From Clostridiales bacterium (lineage in GTDB: Bacteria; Bacillota; Clostridia; Oscillospirales; Ruminococcaceae): 36,612 nucleotides of DNA. The notes beneath the pieces are model-generated. The model did not search any database and was not told the origin of the DNA. It saw nothing but the letters and a program-made list of their open reading frames with translations. Below, one piece after another: positions 17,615 to 27,289 of this stretch. The translations under genes were made by a program, and so were the position numbers. Position 1 is the first letter of the stretch, and each line of letters opens with the position of its first letter. The stretch lies in NCBI GenBank assembly GCA_012519635.1, contig JAAYPV010000015.1, forward strand, positions 1 to 36,612, read 5' to 3'.

Positions 17615-20008
17615 GTGAAAGGAATTGATGAGCAGAAAATAACCTATAATGGTTGTGAAATTACTGAAAAAAATCCAATAAAGAAATTGATAAAGCGATT
17701 AGGACGCAAACTGAGCTTCTGGTATATACACCCGTTTGGAGAAAAACAGAATCAGTTTAATGACAGCGTCAGCAATGCTCTTGACGAATTGTATCAGGCG
17801 CAGCTAAAGGTTGAGGATTATTATAAAAAAAATGAAAATCTGGTGATGGAAGTTGCGACTGTTCAAGCCAGCTACAAGGCATTGCTCAATGAATTTAATG
17901 CAGTAAAGCTAAGGTCAACGCTCAACAGCAATAATATACAGCGAATACAGAATGCCATAAATGAAGGCAATAAGGGTATTGAGGACTATCTGATTGATGT
18001 TAAGCCTGAGATAAGAAAGGGTGTAAATAAGACTGAAATAAAGGAATTAACATCATATGGTTATTCGGGACTTGGCGAAAAGATTGCGTCATTAAAGAGA
18101 GCGGGTCAGGATTCGCCTGCAACAGCAAGACTTCTTTTAGAGATAGAGCAGTGCTATTTGAAGGGTGCTAAAAATGAGCTTGACCTAATTAAGTACAGGC
18201 ATCAACGTAGTACCATAGCTGTTATCTGTATTGGGCTATATGGTTCTCTTGGCATGGAGGCAATCAGGAATGAGGCATTTGGATTATATACAATGCTTAA
18301 AAATAAGAGTATTTACAATGCTAGAATGATTTCAATTGAGCCTGATTTTACGGACATAGTAGAAAAGGACGGGGTAACCTATCTTCCTATGTTCGATTCT
18401 GCAAAGGTTAGGAGTTATATGGATGAGGTTAATCCCCAGCTTTGCATTTTCTGCGAGAGTACCGCTAATATTTTACTCATAGATAATGGTAGCTTCCTCA
18501 TGTTCAGAAGTCTTGTAAAGTTATCTGGTCAAAATCCTTTGCAGGGCATTAATGGAAACCTGATAGAGGAGCTTACACATCTTAACGACTTTGGTATTCA
18601 TAAATATTGTGTTCAATCTAAAACTGCCTATGATATTATGGTTAAGGCGGGATTCAAGGAGCCTGTTATTCTATATCCGTTTATGGATTACAATAGTGAA
18701 AAGTTTAATGTGAAAAGAAAAGCCTTTGACAGCAGCAGGCTGGTTGTTGGCTTTGCGTCATCACCTATGGGCGAGGAACAGATGGAGAATAGAGGTATGA
18801 CCTTGCTTGGAGAGTTAATAAAGCTCATGCCAGAGGTTACCTTTAAGATTTTATGGCGAAATGAGGCACTTGCTGTTCCAGAGGATATTAAGGATGCAAC
18901 TAATGCTGTTGTAGAATATGGCGTATATGATATGAACAGGTTCTATTCTGAGATTGATATACTACTTATTCCATATAAGGATATTGACTATAACCACGCA
19001 TGCTCATTGTCTGGGCTTGAGGCTATGCATAACGGAATCCCTGTCGTTGCGACAAGGGTATCGGGTGTCTCAGAGGTTGTTGAGTACTGTGGAATTGGTG
19101 AGGTTGCCGATAATAATGCTGAATCTCTCGCAGAGGCAATACGAATTACCGCTCAGAATTATGAAAAATATGAAAATGAGATAAATAAGGATAAGCTTGT
19201 ATCATATCTTGATGAGGTAAATGCACTGAAGCTGATTGAAAATGAGATGTTGGTTGAGATTCCTAGTGGGGTTGTAACTTTACATGAATGGGATAGGCAA
19301 TTAAGGCAGAATGATAAGTATCTTGTTAAAGGACAAAAGGCGATGAGGGAGTATTACAGCAACAATGAAGTTGCGGTGACATATAATGCTAATCGCTTTG
19401 AAACATTTCCAGAAAATTGCTTTGATTTGCTTGAAAGGAAATCAATTAATATTATTATTGAGGATTATTTTAATAAATCAGACCTAAAAATTTTGGATAT
19501 TGCTTGTGGCGATGGTAGGATTTTGCAGGAAAACCTCAGGTATGGCAATTGTACTGCTGTTGATAGCTCAGAGGCGATGCTTTCAATTGTCAGAAAGAGA
19601 TTTGAGGATAAGTTGGACAGGCTTGAAACTGTTAATGCTGACTTTTTTGATGATAATGTTGATGGGAAATTTGATGTTATTACGACATTTAGATATATAA
19701 GGCATTTTGAATATGCAAAGAGAAAAGAGCTTTATGAGAAATTAAAGCAAAATCTAAAGCAAAACGGATTGTTGATATTTGATGTGCCCAATATTAATTT
19801 TGAAATAAAGCAAAAGCTTGAGCATGGCTGGGGTTCATATAATATTTATGATGTGTTCTGGCAAAAGGACGGCTTTATTGATGAGATGGAAAAGAACGGT
19901 TTTATTGTGAAGTACATTATTCCTGTCGGACAGGGTCTTGCTTCACAGACAATGTCGGATTATAAATTGGAGCCAATGACTTGGACTGTTGCGGTATCAA
20001 AGCAGTAA
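17615..20008 (+). CDS. Coiled-coil / glycosyltransferase / SAM-methyltransferase fusion protein
   Basis: A 797-aa multidomain protein. Residues 20-40 are basic with a WYIHPF block. Residues about 45-125 look like a coiled coil (NALDELYQAQLKVEDYYKK). Residues about 195-560 form a GT-B glycosyltransferase whose donor part includes YSEIDILLIPYKDI and SGLEAMHNGIPVVATRVSGVSEVVE. Residues about 590-797 are a class I SAM-dependent methyltransferase (ILDIACGDGRI at about 626, DVITTFRYIRHF, GLLIFDVPN). Its position next to Wzt suggests that it finishes and caps the chain by methylation, as WbdD does in ABC-dependent O-antigens, but the domain order and the absence of a kinase differ. The start is GTG with GGAGG 7 nt upstream. 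The domain calls are firm; the capping role is inference. Confidence 0.85.
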   Translation: MKGIDEQKITYNGCEITEKNPIKKLIKRLGRKLSFWYIHPFGEKQNQFNDSVSNALDELYQAQLKVEDYYKKNENLVMEVATVQASYKALLNEFNAVKLRSTLNSNNIQRIQNAINEGNKGIEDYLIDVKPEIRKGVNKTEIKELTSYGYSGLGEKIASLKRAGQDSPATARLLLEIEQCYLKGAKNELDLIKYRHQRSTIAVICIGLYGSLGMEAIRNEAFGLYTMLKNKSIYNARMISIEPDFTDIVEKDGVTYLPMFDSAKVRSYMDEVNPQLCIFCESTANILLIDNGSFLMFRSLVKLSGQNPLQGINGNLIEELTHLNDFGIHKYCVQSKTAYDIMVKAGFKEPVILYPFMDYNSEKFNVKRKAFDSSRLVVGFASSPMGEEQMENRGMTLLGELIKLMPEVTFKILWRNEALAVPEDIKDATNAVVEYGVYDMNRFYSEIDILLIPYKDIDYNHACSLSGLEAMHNGIPVVATRVSGVSEVVEYCGIGEVADNNAESLAEAIRITAQNYEKYENEINKDKLVSYLDEVNALKLIENEMLVEIPSGVVTLHEWDRQLRQNDKYLVKGQKAMREYYSNNEVAVTYNANRFETFPENCFDLLERKSINIIIEDYFNKSDLKILDIACGDGRILQENLRYGNCTAVDSSEAMLSIVRKRFEDKLDRLETVNADFFDDNVDGKFDVITTFRYIRHFEYAKRKELYEKLKQNLKQNGLLIFDVPNINFEIKQKLEHGWGSYNIYDVFWQKDGFIDEMEKNGFIVKYIIPVGQGLASQTMSDYKLEPMTWTVAVSKQ

Positions 20009-20056
20009 AGGTGATTTTATATTTTAAGCTAGTTTGTAAAATAAGGGGAGATTATT

Positions 20057-21478
20057 TTGAGAAAAACAAAAATTGTATGCACAGTTGGACCATCAACGGA
20101 TGATGATAATATAATCCGAGAACTTATGCTTGCGGGCATGAATGTTGCAAGATTTAATTTTTCACATGGTGATTATGAGGTTCATAAAAGACGATTTGAA
20201 CAGGTAAAAAGAATTCGTGAGGAGTTAGGACTTCCTGTTGCAACAATGCTTGATACAAAGGGTCCTGAGATAAGGCTTGGCAAATTTGTGAATGGTAAGC
20301 CGGTTGAGATAAAGGACGGCGAGACCTATGTATTGACGACAAATGATGTAGAATGTAACGATAAACAGGCAAGTGTTACATTCAAAAATTTCCCTCAGGA
20401 TATTATTTCGGGAACAAAGATACTCATTAATGACGGGGCAGTGGAGCTTGTTGCTGAAAAAATTACTGCAACAGATGTAATCTGCAAGGTTGTGCATGGG
20501 GGAGTACTTTCAGATAACAAGGGAATTAATGTGCCAGGTGTTTATTTGAGTATGCCTTATTTAAGCGAAGTGGATATGAATGACCTTGAAATAGGTGCTA
20601 AGCTGGGCTTTGATTTTATTGCAGCAAGTTTTGTAAGAACTTCTGCTGATATCAATTATATGAGGAAGTTTACTCATAGTCTTGGCTGGCATGATGTTAG
20701 AATTATTGCAAAAATAGAAAATTCTGATGGTGTTGAGAATATAGATGAAATCCTTGAGGTTGCAGATGGAATTATGGTTGCAAGGGGAGATATGGGTGTT
20801 GAGATTCCTTTTGAACAGATTCCAGCAATCCAGAAAAAGCTGATAAGAAAGGGGTATAATGCGGGCAAACAGGTTATTACCGCAACACAGATGCTTGAGT
20901 CAATGATAACAAATCTGCGACCAACAAGAGCAGAAATAACCGATGTTGCCAACGCAATCTATGATGGAACAAGTGCTATCATGCTTTCTGGTGAAACTGC
21001 TGCAGGGCTTTATCCTGTTGAAGCAGTAAAAACCATGGCCTTGATTGCTAGAACAACTGAAAAGGATATCGATTACAGAAAAAGATTTGAGCGTAGGGAG
21101 AATGAAAGGAATCCAAATGTTGCAAATGCAATTGCTCATGCAACAGTAACAACAGCACATGATTTAGATGTTGCTGCTATTATCACTGTTACAAAATCGG
21201 GCAAAACAGCAAGACTTATTTCAAAATTCAGACCTCTATCACCAATTATAAGCTGTACTACAAACGAAACTGTATGTAGGCAAATGAATATGTCTTGGGG
21301 AGTGACACCTTTGTTAATTCCTGAAAAGGATAATACGGACGAGCTTTTTAAGGTAGCAACTGATGCTGCGAAGGTGGCTGGATATGTCAAGAAGGGTGAT
21401 AGGGTTGTTGTTACAGCTGGTGTTCCTCTTGGAGTTGCTGGAACAACTAATCTTATGAAGGTTGAGAAGGTAGAGTAA
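20057..21478 (+). CDS. pyk: Pyruvate kinase
   Basis: It makes pyruvate and ATP from phosphoenolpyruvate and ADP. The 473-aa protein has all family blocks: KIVCTVGPSTDD at the N terminus, NFSHGDYEVH, MLDTKGPEIRLG, the active-site stretch IIAKIENSDGVENIDEIL, VARGDMGVEIPFEQIP, and ITATQMLESMI followed by TRAEITDVANAIYDGTSAIMLSGETA. It lacks the extra C-terminal PEP-utiliser domain found in Bacillus-type enzymes. The start is TTG with GGGGAG upstream. It lies 48 bp after the glycan operon on the same strand, with no terminator or clear promoter between, so at least partial cotranscription is likely. A strong terminator follows. Confidence 0.97.
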   Translation: MRKTKIVCTVGPSTDDDNIIRELMLAGMNVARFNFSHGDYEVHKRRFEQVKRIREELGLPVATMLDTKGPEIRLGKFVNGKPVEIKDGETYVLTTNDVECNDKQASVTFKNFPQDIISGTKILINDGAVELVAEKITATDVICKVVHGGVLSDNKGINVPGVYLSMPYLSEVDMNDLEIGAKLGFDFIAASFVRTSADINYMRKFTHSLGWHDVRIIAKIENSDGVENIDEILEVADGIMVARGDMGVEIPFEQIPAIQKKLIRKGYNAGKQVITATQMLESMITNLRPTRAEITDVANAIYDGTSAIMLSGETAAGLYPVEAVKTMALIARTTEKDIDYRKRFERRENERNPNVANAIAHATVTTAHDLDVAAIITVTKSGKTARLISKFRPLSPIISCTTNETVCRQMNMSWGVTPLLIPEKDNTDELFKVATDAAKVAGYVKKGDRVVVTAGVPLGVAGTTNLMKVEKVE

Positions 21479-21483
21479 AAAAC

Positions 21484-21527
21484 AATAAATTCGGTCAAGC
21501 CAATTGTAAGGCGAGACCGAATTTATT
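21484..21527. terminator. Bidirectional terminator between pyk and spoIID
   Basis: Perfect 13-bp inverted repeat 21484-21496 / 21515-21527 (AATAAATTCGGTC / GACCGAATTTATT), with a small inner GCC/GGC pair in the loop. The minus-strand tail is rich in T (from TTGTTTTTTAC), and the plus side is followed by TATATT. It serves two convergent genes. Confidence 0.85.
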
Positions 21528-21554
21528 TATATTGAAAGGAAAGAGAGTGTTTAG

Positions 21555-22586
21555 TTACTTTGTTTTGACGATTTCTGCCCCCTTGTAATAGTGCATAAGT
21601 ATCTGCTCATAGGTTTTTCCCTCATTTGCCATTGAGTTTGCGCCATATTGACTCATGCCGACTCCATGTCCATAGCCTTTTGTTGTTATAGTGAAAAGTG
21701 AATTTTCATATTTTATATCAAAGGCTGCAGACCTTAGTGAGAAAATGGCTCTGAAATCCATGCCAGTTATACTTATTCCACCTACTGAAACACTTTTTAC
21801 TGTTTCAGATTCTGTTTTTTCATCTATCTTTATCCATTCACTTTCCTCACCATTAAGGGTTATATTAGGATATGCTGACTTGAGGCGTTCTGATATTTCT
21901 TGAGGAGTAAATCTGTATTCCTCTAAATATTTGGGTGCTAATATATCATGGGAGCTGTCAACGGGAACAAGGTAGTCCACTGAGCTACCCCACGCATTTT
22001 CAGCACTTTCGGTTTTTCCTGTTGAAAGAGAATGAAATGCTGCAATGATTGGAACATCTTCGTATACTAGAATTTCATTTATGACTTCATCAACAGCTGC
22101 TGAGATTTTGCTATAATATAAATCATAATTATCCCCATAGAATTGTTTAGCCTGGTTTTGAGTGAAGTATGCCTGATATTTACTGCTATCGTTTGAGAAG
22201 TATGCACCGCCAAGTTCGGGGGTAGGATTTTCAAGCTCTCTGATTTTTTGTCGTTCTGCATATGTATGTGAAGCGATGGCTTGTGCTTTCAGTGCTTCTT
22301 CGTGGAATGTTGCGGGCATTTCAGCACAGACAGAACCTATTATGTAATCACGGACGCTGATTTCGGTAACTTCACCCGTTGTTATGTCAAGAACAAGATA
22401 GGTATCGGTTATTGGAACAGTTTTTGCTGGAGTGTTGGAGGTAGCAGTTGCTGTGGCTGATTGAGGGGACGAGGAAGTTGTTTTAGATGGTTTTGGGGAG
22501 TAGGCAGCTGATTTAAGAAGAACGACGCTGGGGATACCCAGTAGCAGACAAGAAAAAATAGCGACTATTGAAAGATATTTTTTCAT
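21555..22586 (-). CDS. spoIID: SpoIID/LytB-domain protein (stage II sporulation protein D type)
   Basis: SpoIID is a membrane-anchored lytic transglycosylase that remodels septal peptidoglycan during forespore engulfment. The 343-aa protein has one N-terminal membrane helix (about 5-27), a Ser/Thr/Ala/Pro-rich linker (about 30-58), and the SpoIID domain. The active-site block DYIIGSVCAEMPATFHEEALKAQAIASHTYA places the expected catalytic Glu at E89. The C-terminal GYGHGVGMSQYGAN-x-MA block is the family signature. AAGGAGG lies 7 nt before the ATG. A weak sigma-E-like pair lies about 60-80 bp upstream on the minus strand (ATATTT at 22661-22666 and GAATAAAC nearer the gene). It supports endospore formation, although LytB-type homologues of non-sporulating species cannot be fully excluded. 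Confidence 0.9.
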   Translation of the reverse strand: MKKYLSIVAIFSCLLLGIPSVVLLKSAAYSPKPSKTTSSSPQSATATATSNTPAKTVPITDTYLVLDITTGEVTEISVRDYIIGSVCAEMPATFHEEALKAQAIASHTYAERQKIRELENPTPELGGAYFSNDSSKYQAYFTQNQAKQFYGDNYDLYYSKISAAVDEVINEILVYEDVPIIAAFHSLSTGKTESAENAWGSSVDYLVPVDSSHDILAPKYLEEYRFTPQEISERLKSAYPNITLNGEESEWIKIDEKTESETVKSVSVGGISITGMDFRAIFSLRSAAFDIKYENSLFTITTKGYGHGVGMSQYGANSMANEGKTYEQILMHYYKGAEIVKTK

Positions 22587-22873
22587 GATTTGACCTCCTT
22601 AATTTTAAGAAACCTTTATATTTGGTATCTGTTATATAAGTTTATTCATTGTTGTGGGGAAAATATGTTTTTTGAGGGATTTTATTTCTGTTTTTTGAAT
22701 TAATTTATGCTACTCATGCTTTTGAAATAATTATTTTTATACATTTCCTTGTATGAGCAAGGAAATAAACATAAAGACTTACCTAGGCAAAAAACCCAAG
22801 AAAGTAGAAGAAAAATCTAAAGAAATGAGTTAAAATTGTACTATTGTGATAGGGCAAAGAATTTAAATTACCA
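22587..22873. other. Intergenic region between divergent spoIID and guaB
   Basis: AT-rich, with no convincing gene. The only notable structure is a perfect 9-bp hairpin at 22743-22766 (ATTTCCTTG, 6-nt loop, CAAGGAAAT) without a T tract. A 26-codon open frame from 22753 to 22833 starts inside that hairpin and has no ribosome binding site. Confidence 0.4.
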
Positions 22874-22902
22874 TTGACAAAACTTAATAAAAGTTGTATT
22901 AT
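22874..22902 (+). promoter_or_regulatory. Promoter of guaB
   Basis: Perfect -35 TTGACA (22874-22879), 17-bp spacer, -10 TATTAT (22897-22902). The leader to the ATG at 22959 is about 50 nt, too short for a purine riboswitch, and none is visible. Confidence 0.8.
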
Positions 22903-22916
22903 TAAAAGAATAATAA

Positions 22917-24431
<1,515 letters not shown>

Positions 24432-24468
24432 TGGAAATGAGTTTGAATTAGTATATATTTTACTTATT

Positions 24469-24492
24469 AAGCAGGGGGTTGCCCTGCTTTTT
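24469..24492 (+). terminator. Terminator of guaB
   Basis: Stem AAGCAGGG (24469-24476) / CCCTGCTT (24482-24489), loop GGTTG, followed by TTTTTATATT. Confidence 0.9.
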
Positions 24493-24510
24493 ATATTGTA
24501 TAAAAAACAC

Positions 24511-24538
24511 TTGAATTTTGTATAAAGTATGATATAAT
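24511..24538 (+). promoter_or_regulatory. Promoter of the small membrane protein-proS operon
   Basis: -35 TTGAAT (24511-24516), 16-bp spacer, perfect -10 TATAAT (24533-24538), about 25 nt before the first start codon. No T-box leader fits in this space. Confidence 0.75.
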
Positions 24539-24567
24539 TATTAATATGATATTGTAAAGGAGCAGCT

Positions 24568-24804
24568 ATGGTCGACACAGGAACTTTAAATTTAATACTT
24601 AAATTCGGCTTACTGTTTTTTGGCATTTTGGGCTTGGTTTTCGTTGTAGCGATATTGACTCCATATATTGCTAATCTGATTAAGCAAAATGATACCCTTA
24701 AAAAATCTGATGAAAATTACTATGGGGTTAAAGGGATTTATGATGCTCAAACTGCTGAAGATGATAAAGAAAATTTGAATAATAAGGATGAGAATGATGG
24801 CTAA
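24568..24804 (+). CDS. Small single-pass membrane protein of unknown function
   Basis: The 78-aa protein has one strong membrane helix at about residues 8-32 ([21 protein letters not shown]). A soluble, acidic and Asn/Asp/Lys-rich C-terminal tail (residues 38-78) is probably cytosolic. A good AAAGGAGC precedes the ATG, and the gene has its own promoter, so it is likely real. Its end overlaps the start of proS (the stop at 24802-24804 follows the proS ATG), so translation is coupled. I do not recognise a family. The overlap suggests a housekeeping role or simply cotranscription with proS. Confidence 0.75.
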   Translation: MVDTGTLNLILKFGLLFFGILGLVFVVAILTPYIANLIKQNDTLKKSDENYYGVKGIYDAQTAEDDKENLNNKDENDG

Positions 24805-26239
24805 AGATAACAAGAAAATGGTTGAAGAAATTACCTCTATGGAGGAGGACTTCGCTAAATGGTATACTGATATTGTAAAAAAAGCAGAGCTTATTGAGTA
24901 TACAAGCATTAAAGGGTGCATGGTTATCCGCCCTTATGGCTATGCTATCTGGGAGAATATTCAGAGGATTCTTGACGGAATGTTTAAGGCTACGGGGCAT
25001 GAAAATGTATGTATGCCTATGTTTATTCCAGAAAGCCTCTTGCAAAAGGAAAAGGACCATGTTGAAGGTTTTGCACCTGAGGTTGCATGGGTTACTCATG
25101 GTGGAAGTGAAAAATTAGAGGAGCGTTTATGTGTCCGTCCTACTTCTGAAACACTTTTTTGTGAGCATTATGCAAATATCATACACTCATATCGTGATTT
25201 GCCAAAGCTGTATAACCAATGGGTAAGCGTTGTAAGATGGGAAAAAACCACCCGTCCTTTCTTGCGTTCAAGGGAGTTTTTGTGGCAGGAAGGGCATACA
25301 ATTCATGCGACTGCTGAAGAGGCTATTGAAGAAACAGAAAAGATGCTTAATGTTTATGCTGAATTCTGTGAAAAATATCTTGCTATGCCTGTGATTAAGG
25401 GTGTTAAAACTGAGAGCGATAAATTTGCTGGTGCAGTATCAACCTACGCTATTGAGGCATTGATGCACGACGGAAAAGCGTTGCAGGCAGGTACCTCACA
25501 CTATTTTGGCGACGGCTTTGCAAAGGCATTTGGAATTTCATACACCGACAAGGAAAATAAACAGGTTTATCCTCATCAGACTTCATGGGGTGTTACTACA
25601 AGGCTTATCGGTGCTATAATTATGACTCATGGTGATAATAACGGGCTTGTTCTGCCACCTGCAGTTGCTCCTGTTCAGGTTGTTATCATTCCGATTGCAC
25701 AGCATAAAGAGGGTGTTTTGGAAAAGGCTAATGAGTTGAAGGAAAGGCTATCGGCTGATTACAGAGTAAAGCTTGATGACAGTGATAATTCTGCTGGCTG
25801 GAAGTTTGCAGAATATGAAATGAAGGGTGTACCTGTAAGAATTGAGATTGGCCCTAAGGACATTGAAAACGGACAATGCGTGATTGTAACAAGGCATAAT
25901 CGTGAGAAAACCATTGTAAAACTGAACGAATTAGTTGAGACAGTGAGAACGAAGCTTGATGAAGTTAATAAAGGGTTATATGAAAAGGCACTTGAAAACA
26001 AGGAAAAACGCACATATGCCTGCACAACAATTGATGAAATAATTCAGGTTTTGAATGAAAAAGGTGACGGCTTTGTTAAGGCGATGTGGTGTGGAGATGA
26101 GGCTTGTGAGGACTTGGTTAAGGAGAAAACCGGTGTAGGCTCACGCTGTATTCCATTTGAACAGGAACAGCTTTCAGATATATGTGTTTGCTGTGGAAAG
26201 CCTGCTAAAAGCATGGTTTATTGGGGTAATGCCTACTAA
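24794..26239 (+). CDS. proS: Prolyl-tRNA synthetase, short (ProS type 3)
   Basis: It charges tRNA-Pro. This 481-aa form has class II catalytic motifs but lacks the large editing (INS) insertion of the long bacterial type. The visible blocks are [18 protein letters not shown] (motif 1 region), [39 protein letters not shown] (motif 2), and the motif 3 region [18 protein letters not shown]. The anticodon-binding domain begins at about 300. The C-terminal zinc-binding-like end has CGDEACEDL and CVCCGKPA. Several ATGs compete: 24788, 24794 and 24797. AAGG lies 6 nt before 24794, which I prefer. This archaeal/eukaryotic-like class is common in Clostridia. Confidence 0.95.
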   Translation: MMAKDNKKMVEEITSMEEDFAKWYTDIVKKAELIEYTSIKGCMVIRPYGYAIWENIQRILDGMFKATGHENVCMPMFIPESLLQKEKDHVEGFAPEVAWVTHGGSEKLEERLCVRPTSETLFCEHYANIIHSYRDLPKLYNQWVSVVRWEKTTRPFLRSREFLWQEGHTIHATAEEAIEETEKMLNVYAEFCEKYLAMPVIKGVKTESDKFAGAVSTYAIEALMHDGKALQAGTSHYFGDGFAKAFGISYTDKENKQVYPHQTSWGVTTRLIGAIIMTHGDNNGLVLPPAVAPVQVVIIPIAQHKEGVLEKANELKERLSADYRVKLDDSDNSAGWKFAEYEMKGVPVRIEIGPKDIENGQCVIVTRHNREKTIVKLNELVETVRTKLDEVNKGLYEKALENKEKRTYACTTIDEIIQVLNEKGDGFVKAMWCGDEACEDLVKEKTGVGSRCIPFEQEQLSDICVCCGKPAKSMVYWGNAY

Positions 26240-26244
26240 TTGTG

Positions 26245-26331
26245 TCTGAGGCTTGCTAGACCTCAGATTCCTTGTAAACCTTATAGATGTCTTATCTGTA
26301 AAGTGAATTCCTTTTTGGGATTCACTTTTTT
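26245..26331 (+). terminator. Tandem hairpins terminating proS
   Basis: A first hairpin TCTGAGG (26245-26251) / CCTCAGA (26261-26267) has a weak T tail. A second, AAGTGAATTCC (26301-26311) / GGGATTCACTT (26317-26327), is followed by TTTT and is a classical terminator. The rest of the gap to 26466 is AT-rich with no gene visible. Confidence 0.85.
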
Positions 26332-26466
26332 GTAAAATCTTGATGTGTAGGAGTTAGCGCTTAAAGTCAAATGTTTTTACTATTTTCAATAATATATAAA
26401 AAGATTTAAACAAAAACGAGGGTGGTTTATATAATTTTAACTATAACTTTATACTAATTTCACTCC

Positions 26467-26500
26467 TTTTAAGATTAATTTAAGTTACTGTAAGTATAAT
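26467..26500 (+). promoter_or_regulatory. Activator-type promoter of the VTC-DUF4956 operon
   Basis: A perfect -10 TATAAT (26495-26500) lacks a recognisable -35. In its place stand direct repeats with 10-11 bp spacing: TAAG at 26470, 26481 and 26491. The stretch TTTTAAGATTAATTTAA (26467-26483) matches 15 of 17 bases of a stretch in the promoter of the response regulator gene at 30121-30137. In both cases it lies exactly 11 bp before a -10. Repeats of this period replacing a -35 are typical of OmpR/PhoB-family binding. The site is inferred. Confidence 0.55.
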
Positions 26501-26536
26501 TTAATAAAAGAATAAAATATGGAAGGAGGATAAGCT

Positions 26537-27289
26537 ATGGCTATTGCTACATTTAAACGCAAAGAAATTAAGTTCCTAATTAACGACGAACAGTTTGAGG
26601 CACTTATTCCAGCAATAGAGGAGCATATGGTTCCTGATTCCTATTGCGTGGGTGGCAGGGAGTATGGTGTTTATAATATCTATTACGACACTGCTGACAG
26701 CTATCTGATAAGAGAATCCCTTGCAAAGCCATATTATAAGGAAAAAATACGGTTGAGAAGCTATTTTTCGCCTGCTAAGCCTGATGATACAGTTTTTTTG
26801 GAAATAAAAAAGAAAATTGGCGGAGTGGTTGCTAAAAGGCGTGTTGTAATGACCCTGCAGGAAGCTGAAAAATATTTGACAAAGGGAATAAAGCCAGAAA
26901 CGGATAAATACATACAGCAGCAGGTTTTTAGCGAAATCGATGCATTTTTACGAAGATATGATGTTGCACCAGCACAATACATAAGCTATCAGCGGTATGC
27001 TTTTTTCGGGAAATACGATAATTCCTTCCGCCTTACCTTTGATAGGGAAATTACAGAGCGTCGTAAAGATTTGTCATTGGCATCGAAAAGCTATGGTAAT
27101 CAGATTATTTTACCTGACCAGCATCTTATGGAGGTAAAAATATCGAATTCAGTTCCAATGTGGCTTTGTGAAAAGTTGGCGGAGCTTAAAATTTATAAAA
27201 CCAGCTTTTCAAAATATGGCAGAGCTTATGCTACATTTGTTTATAATAATATTAATAAAGAGAACAGGAGAATTAAGACCTATGCTTGA
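26537..27289 (+). CDS. VTC-domain polyphosphate polymerase-like protein
   Basis: The 250-aa protein is a stand-alone VTC domain, the catalytic fold that in yeast Vtc4 makes polyphosphate from ATP inside a tunnel. Basic and acidic tunnel residues are visible in the expected order: RKEIKFLI (8-15), EKIRLRS (R72, R74), FLEIKKK (E89, K91), KRR (100-102), FRLTFDRE (164-171), LMEVKIS (E199, K201) and the final SKYGRA (225-230). There is no SPX domain. It overlaps the following DUF4956 membrane gene, a pairing common in Firmicutes. AAGGAGG precedes the ATG. Polyphosphate synthesis is the family's known activity; the bacterial product here is inferred. Confidence 0.9.
   Translation: MAIATFKRKEIKFLINDEQFEALIPAIEEHMVPDSYCVGGREYGVYNIYYDTADSYLIRESLAKPYYKEKIRLRSYFSPAKPDDTVFLEIKKKIGGVVAKRRVVMTLQEAEKYLTKGIKPETDKYIQQQVFSEIDAFLRRYDVAPAQYISYQRYAFFGKYDNSFRLTFDREITERRKDLSLASKSYGNQIILPDQHLMEVKISNSVPMWLCEKLAELKIYKTSFSKYGRAYATFVYNNINKENRRIKTYA

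Noticed and set aside
22753-22833. A 26-codon open frame (Lys/Glu-rich) upstream of guaB
   Set aside because: It starts inside a 9-bp hairpin, has no ribosome binding site, and is low in complexity. It may be a remnant, but nothing supports expression.
24432-24567. T-box leader for proS
   Set aside because: The space between the guaB terminator and the first gene holds a promoter only about 25 nt from the start codon, too short for a T-box.
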